NCBI GenBank assembly: GCA_004764695.1
Contig: SMSO01000014.1
Span: forward strand, 7,398,265 to 7,462,264
Direction: 5' to 3'
Source of the DNA: Schizochytrium sp. TIO01
Lineage: Eukaryota > Sar > Bigyra > Thraustochytrida > Thraustochytriidae
Length of the DNA: 64,000 bases
The notes under the pieces were generated by a model that worked only from the letters and a program-made list of their open reading frames with translations, did not search any database and had not been told where the DNA came from. How positions within the stretch are numbered: position 1 is the stretch's first letter; every line of letters starts with the position of its first letter. Shown here in pieces: positions 59,402-64,000 of the stretch. The translations under genes were made by a program, and so were the position numbers.

Positions 59402-61212
59402 CTTGCGTCGTGACGGAAGAAGTATTGGGTCCAAAACTTTATCTGTTTTCCATTGAGTGATGGAGTTATGGTGGAGGTACCCCCAGGAAGAGGCTTCTGG
59501 CCCCTGTCGCAGCCTATATCTGCATGTCCATTGAGCCCTGATGGATTACTTAAAGGATTTGAAATTGATTGATTCTGTCGTTGTTGGCAAGCTTGCGAAA
59601 ACTGAGAGTTCAGGTATTGCGGTCGCTTTCGCATAGACCAGACTGAGGCTGTGAGCTGGGGGAGCTCGAGAGCCAGTCGATATTGCTGAGTATTTGCGAG
59701 GAAGGTAGCTGTCTCATCACTCTGAGTTGCGTCTGCAAGGTATAAAAGAAAGTCTTCATTAAATTCGAATGCGGTGGGGAACTGAAGCATGAGCTGGCGC
59801 ACGCAGTCGAGAAACAGCAAAAAGACTGGGGAGAATTCTTGGTCCGAGGTTGGCCTGCGGCATCGGTGCTTGAATTTATGCCCAAATGCGCACCACTCCT
59901 TTTCTACAAGTACTGCGAAGCCATCCAACGTTCGAAAGTATGGGTCACACATGAGTTGTGCCAAAGCACACATCTGTGCAGTTCGATCCCAACCATCTGA
60001 ACAATGAGTTAACACTGAGATACCCTCTATATCTAGTGTCTCTGCGAGACGCACAGAGGCGCGCAGAACTGCTTTGACATGTTGAACCCATCCCGAGTCC
60101 GCAATAGCTCCATAGAAGTCACCATCAAATTCTTGGTCCAAAGCCACGCGAACCAACTTCATATAGGAAGTACGGAGAGCGTGGATATTCTCAATGCAAT
60201 TGAACACTATATGCGCCCCTTTGTAATTATTTGGATTTTCTGTGCCCTTGCCAATCATTGCATTACCCATAGCAGCCATTTGGCTTCGGGCATCCATAAT
60301 CACATAACCGTGTTTTTCAACAGCGAATATATTACTCCAGACGCCAGCAACAAACTGGTGTACGCTGTTGCGATCTTCACTCTTTGTCGGTGAAGAGGAT
60401 TTTCTTGTTCCATTTATGGTTGAGTTGAAAGTGCTTCCTCCGTGTGTTTCTTTGGGCGAGGTTGGCGGGAGTGCCGCACTCAGGCCTGTTACACTCAATG
60501 CTTCGGCATCACATCCAGAAGAGTCGTCCCCCCCACCCATCATAAGCGCCTCAACTAGTTGCTCGTCCATTTCTGAGGTTTGGTTGCGTAGCCCGGCGAG
60601 AGGCTGGGCACTTCTTGCCATCACGGCACGGGTTCGTGGATGTACCCACGTAACAACAGGCAAGCGCCCGCTGCTGCGAAAAGCAGCTGATCCTTGGATA
60701 ACATCGTCGCCGACGTTTTGGGGAACAACAAGAAATCGGGGATAGCTATTACAAAGTTTATATCCTTCAGTCTGGTCGTAAATCCGTAAATAGCTAGGTA
60801 ATCCTTGACGAGCGAACTCTGCACGCGCGTCGTATATATTCCATCCATCTTTAAGCTCCGCACTCGTGCACAAAGCTTTCGCTCTTAAAATAGCATCGGA
60901 CTCCACAATCATTTGGCGGATTGCATGTGCTGCCCGTGAAGATTGTTCATTTGGCTTATCTGCTTGGTGAAAACTTACATGAAGCTCTCGAGGACCGCGC
61001 GTGAGAATACTGAGAGAGGATTTACTAGCCTTTGCGGATGACACAGACCCGATGGGAAGCCATTCCGGAGCCTTACCGGTCTCAGACTTGGCAACTCTGA
61101 ACGTGGTCACGCAGAAATACGCCTCAGGATCGCTACTGATTTGGGCGCCAAAAAGGACCTGTTCGCCTTGTGCAAGTTCCACACCTACCTGGCCGCCACG
61201 TGGAGCTGCCAT
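59386..61212 (-). CDS. Myotubularin-family phosphoinositide 3-phosphatase
   Basis: 608 residues from the ATG at 61212; upstream only GTG. The N-terminal 110 residues fit a PH-GRAM lipid-binding domain. The phosphatase domain covers about 115-520, with IYDQTEGYKLCNSYP, NYKGAHIVFNCIENIHALRTSY and the active-site loop HCSDGWDRTAQ, where Cys404 and Arg410 form the CX5R motif. VEKEWCAFGHKF and a Cys-rich RCRR follow, as in all active family members. The reaction is removal of the 3-phosphate from PI3P and PI(3,5)P2 on endosomes. A Ser/Thr-rich insertion sits at about 225-280. No introns. This is an ordinary cellular gene and marks host DNA. It lacks a visible C-terminal coiled coil or FYVE domain. 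Confidence 0.9.
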   Translation of the reverse strand: MAAPRGGQVGVELAQGEQVLFGAQISSDPEAYFCVTTFRVAKSETGKAPEWLPIGSVSSAKASKSSLSILTRGPRELHVSFHQADKPNEQSSRAAHAIRQMIVESDAILRAKALCTSAELKDGWNIYDARAEFARQGLPSYLRIYDQTEGYKLCNSYPRFLVVPQNVGDDVIQGSAAFRSSGRLPVVTWVHPRTRAVMARSAQPLAGLRNQTSEMDEQLVEALMMGGGDDSSGCDAEALSVTGLSAALPPTSPKETHGGSTFNSTINGTRKSSSPTKSEDRNSVHQFVAGVWSNIFAVEKHGYVIMDARSQMAAMGNAMIGKGTENPNNYKGAHIVFNCIENIHALRTSYMKLVRVALDQEFDGDFYGAIADSGWVQHVKAVLRASVRLAETLDIEGISVLTHCSDGWDRTAQMCALAQLMCDPYFRTLDGFAVLVEKEWCAFGHKFKHRCRRPTSDQEFSPVFLLFLDCVRQLMLQFPTAFEFNEDFLLYLADATQSDETATFLANTQQYRLALELPQLTASVWSMRKRPQYLNSQFSQACQQRQNQSISNPLSNPSGLNGHADIGCDRGQKPLPGGTSTITPSLNGKQIKFWTQYFFRHDASYLGL

Positions 61213-61408
61213 GGTGTGACGGGTAGGCACTCGCGCGCTGATGGTTGTGTTGTAGTACTCCTACAGCGTACGTCCTATCCTCGAAGCTTCAGTTTGTTGC
61301 GTCGCTTGCGAAATTGCAGACTTTTCTTGGCTTTTTTGGTCTTTTTTTTCATCTCTAGAGGGTAGGTAGGCACTCATCATCAGCTTCTTCTTCTTCAAAT
61401 TCTTTTTC

Positions 61409-61443
<35 letters not shown>

Positions 61444-62103
61444 ATTGTTTATTAGAATGTACATACCACTTACTAATAGTACATTGCACTAAGTACTACG
61501 TATATGTTTAACTTTTATCTTACTAGCTTCAATTTATTTATTCTGCTTAGAATCCTGATCAAATTTAAGCCAAAGCATATTACAAATAGAGTGCCTAAGT
61601 AGGCAGGTAAATACTGGAACACCAATTAGCGCGACAACTCTGAATATTTAGAGTTGAAGCTTATTAAAAGTCAAAATAACCACTCTTACAGACAAGCTAC
61701 AAAGCTGTTCTCACGAGGTAAAATCACTCCTATCATAATCCTCCTATAATTTGCATTGAAAACGACCCATAGCCTCGCGAGCACTTCACTAATCATAGGC
61801 TATTTCTTTAAATTCCCAATAATTGTTGGACACACGATAGTCAATTACTATGGCTGGTGGTAGCTTACAGGATTGTCTTATAGGTGGGTCCACAACACTA
61901 CCAAGCGAGCCCACAAGCAAACAGTCAACCTGGTGCGAAAAGGATTGTATTCGCATCTATATCTAGCAGAATCAGCAAGACGCGGCGCCTTCTAGGTGCT
62001 AGTAGCGCCACGGTAAGCAGCAACACTACACCGCAGACGCCAATCCTGCAAACAAGGAAATAAAAGGGCGAGATAAGTAGAGAGGTTCAATCTCCAAGTG
62101 AGC
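61213..62103. other. Intergenic region between two host genes
   Basis: Divergent promoter region. A GTT microsatellite lies at 61411-61443. No other feature seen. Confidence 0.5.
61411..61443. repeat. GTT microsatellite
   Basis: Eleven GTT units between the starts of the myotubularin gene and the Bud13 homologue. Confidence 0.9.
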
Positions 62104-63637
62104 ATGGATACTACAGGCGTTAAGGACGCGAAGAACCAGTTCGACTGCGCAGTAGGTAGGGGTCGTTTGAGCAACACCATTCTAGAGCACAAAGCACAAA
62201 AGAAACATAAAAAATCAAAGAAGGAAAAGAAAAAAAAGGACAAGAAGGAAAGAAGGAGGAAATCGACATCAGATGAACAAGCTCGTCCTCAAGGTCATCG
62301 CTTGTCGGCTCAGGAGCTTGCTGCACGCTATGGTGCTAAGGATCTGTCTGTTGAAGGGACTGCAAAAGATTCAGGAGTTGATTCTTTCCCTGGATCTTTA
62401 TATAGAGTTAAAGATTCTGATGTAGGTCTTGTAGTCAATCAGAAGCATTTGTATTTTCCGGGCAATGAGTCAGGTTATAGCTCTGCATCTTCGGGCAACA
62501 ATTACAGCTCCAGCAAGAATATGCCAAAACGCCATCGATTTGATTCCGAGTCCGATGCAGAGTCTGGAAATGGAGCCAACCAGGATAGGACTCTTGTTAA
62601 GGACACCAAACATGCTCAAGAAACAAATGCCCAACGCTCAAACTCACCATCAACATCGGGAAACCTATCAGAACACTGCAAGTCAAAGCTAAAGATGGAT
62701 AATACGCGTTCTTCACGCATCATGGAACGAGATCTTAGCCTCCTCGACGCAGATCAGCAAGGCGAAATGACTCAGACTCATCTCTAACGTCAAGTTCCAC
62801 GCACACAGGAAATGCAAAAATGCTAGAGAATCGCGTTCAAGTGAAGGTAAACATCAATCTCCAGTGGTTAGGAGAGACACATATCCTGACCTTAGTCCTC
62901 CACGGCGTAGGCCTAGAACTCGTAGCAACTCCTCAATGTCATCAATTTCAAGTTCAGGTGCAGTGGGCATTTCTCAGAGGGAACATGAAAGGCTAAGGCG
63001 TGGGCGGCTCGATTCAGATTCAAGTCACTCATCTAGTCCAGTTGAAAATGAAAAGTCCAATATAAGCCGTGACTTAAGTCCGCCTCGACGCAGAACACGC
63101 ATTGATTCTGAAGCATCAGAGATATCGGACTTATCAAATGATTCACATTATCTTTCTCGAGGCTTTAAAATCAATTCTGGTGAGGCCAAATCAAATCCAG
63201 CAACAACTTTTCGGGACGAGCATGGTCGCGTAATTGACATAGAAGCGTGTTTGAAAGAAAAGGAAAGAGCTCTCAAACAGACCTCTCATGCTAAAGCTCG
63301 ACTCAATGAAGGGTGGCGTATAGGTGCTGCTGATAAAGCCATGGAAGCACAAGCCCTCGTCAAACTTCAAGAAGCTCGTGAAACCCCTTTGCTGTGTATG
63401 AAAATGATCAACGGCTAAATGAATCTATTCGCCATATAGCTCGTGCAGAGGACCCCATGGCTAAATTTGCTAACCCCACATCTCAATTGAACAACGCTCA
63501 GCATGAGATATCACAAAAAAAATACCAAGGACCTCCAGCCACCAAACCGTTTTAATATTGCTCCTGGATATCGCTGGGACGGGGTCGATCGTTCTAATGG
63601 ATTCGAGCCTAAAGTACTGCAACGTATCCGCATGTAA
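62104..63637 (+). pseudogene. BUD13: Bud13 homologue with several frame changes
   Basis: Starts at ATG 62104 with a Lys-rich KKHKKSKKEKKKK head. The central region has the Bud13 repeat SPPRRRPRTR (near 62890) and SPPRRRTR (near 63080). The conserved C-terminal domain follows, with FRDEHGRVIDIEACLKEKE, EDPMAKFA and finally the hallmark [21 protein letters not shown] ending near 63605. These parts lie in different frames: changes occur near 62770, near 62815 (A5 run), near 63393 (C4T3) and near 63534. Bud13 belongs to the RES complex that helps pre-mRNA splicing and retention. Four breaks suggest either a decayed copy or long-read sequencing errors, since two fall at homopolymers. Introns do not explain them well. 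Confidence 0.75.
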
Positions 63638-64000
63638 TTTGATCATGGAGTAATTTATTATATGCATATCACATGTACATACATAATTTTAGTTCAGCAC
63701 TCTCAGTTGTAATACGTTATTCCTTTGTTCAAATCCTTTTAGTGTAAAATACTCGAGTCACTGCATCAGTACTACTGCTAATTAAGACATTTCTAGAATA
63801 TCCTCTTCTTATTACCAACTCTTTTGAGCATGGTTTACAATGGATTTGTGTGAATATTATCCTTTATTTTTAAGATTGAAGTTTTGACGAGCAATCCTCT
63901 TGGTGGCAAATACTCACTTACGAAAACGTTAGAACTTCTACTACCTCCAAATGGTAGTGTCTAGTCCATATCAACGATGTACTAATATCAATTAGGTCTT
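63638..64000. other. Gene-free right edge
   Basis: AT-rich 3' region after the Bud13 homologue; no feature seen. Confidence 0.4.

Overview
This window is eukaryotic DNA made of three unlike parts. From 1 to about 41.6 kb it is gene-dense. Intronless genes sit on both strands with short or overlapping gaps, and many of the recognisable ones are typical of large eukaryotic DNA viruses: a primase-helicase fusion, a DUF5871-like protein, an A32-like ATPase fragment, MSV199-like proteins, a run of small membrane proteins, and OTU and glycosyltransferase genes. I read this as an integrated large-DNA-virus segment (an endogenous viral element). No capsid protein, DNA polymerase or RNA polymerase gene lies in the window, so the viral lineage (NCLDV, mirusvirus or other) cannot be settled here.

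Layout of the viral-like part. 0-13 kb looks like a host-interaction island: an HNH-type nuclease protein with a coiled coil, a Myb/SANT-like protein, a coiled-coil/PD-(D/E)XK/kinase fusion resembling Crinkler (CR)-type effectors, a Fic-like protein lacking the catalytic His, a tandem family of three 152-residue proteins plus a remnant, and an OTU-like protease. 13.4-19.3 kb holds a type II membrane glycosyltransferase-like protein and the 1674-residue primase-helicase. 20-25 kb is a duplication-prone patch: three MSV199-like copies (one whole, two broken), a second HNH protein, a kinase-like remnant and a 60-bp exact duplicated scrap. 25-34.2 kb is mostly membrane proteins, a candidate virion membrane or morphogenesis cluster, including a SLATT/DUF4231-like protein, a beta-trefoil-like ectodomain and a TLC-domain protein.

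At 34.4-41.2 kb a Ty3/gypsy-order LTR retrotransposon on the minus strand interrupts the A32-like ATPase gene. Its 3' LTR is cut to 52 bp, the rest of the ATPase gene is missing, and its pol frame is broken at a homopolymer.

From about 41.6 to 55.2 kb the DNA is AT-rich and gene-poor, with microsatellites, a decayed solo LTR of the same LTR family, old dispersed repeats and a 61-bp tandem pair. From 55.2 kb onward there are cellular genes: a very Ser-rich 1393-residue protein with an ordered C-terminal region, a catalytically intact myotubularin-family phosphatase, and a Bud13 homologue interrupted by several frame changes. These genes show no introns, so the host is probably an intron-poor protist; the host group cannot be named from this window.

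The right boundary of the viral segment is probably near 41.6-41.7 kb; its left boundary lies outside the window.
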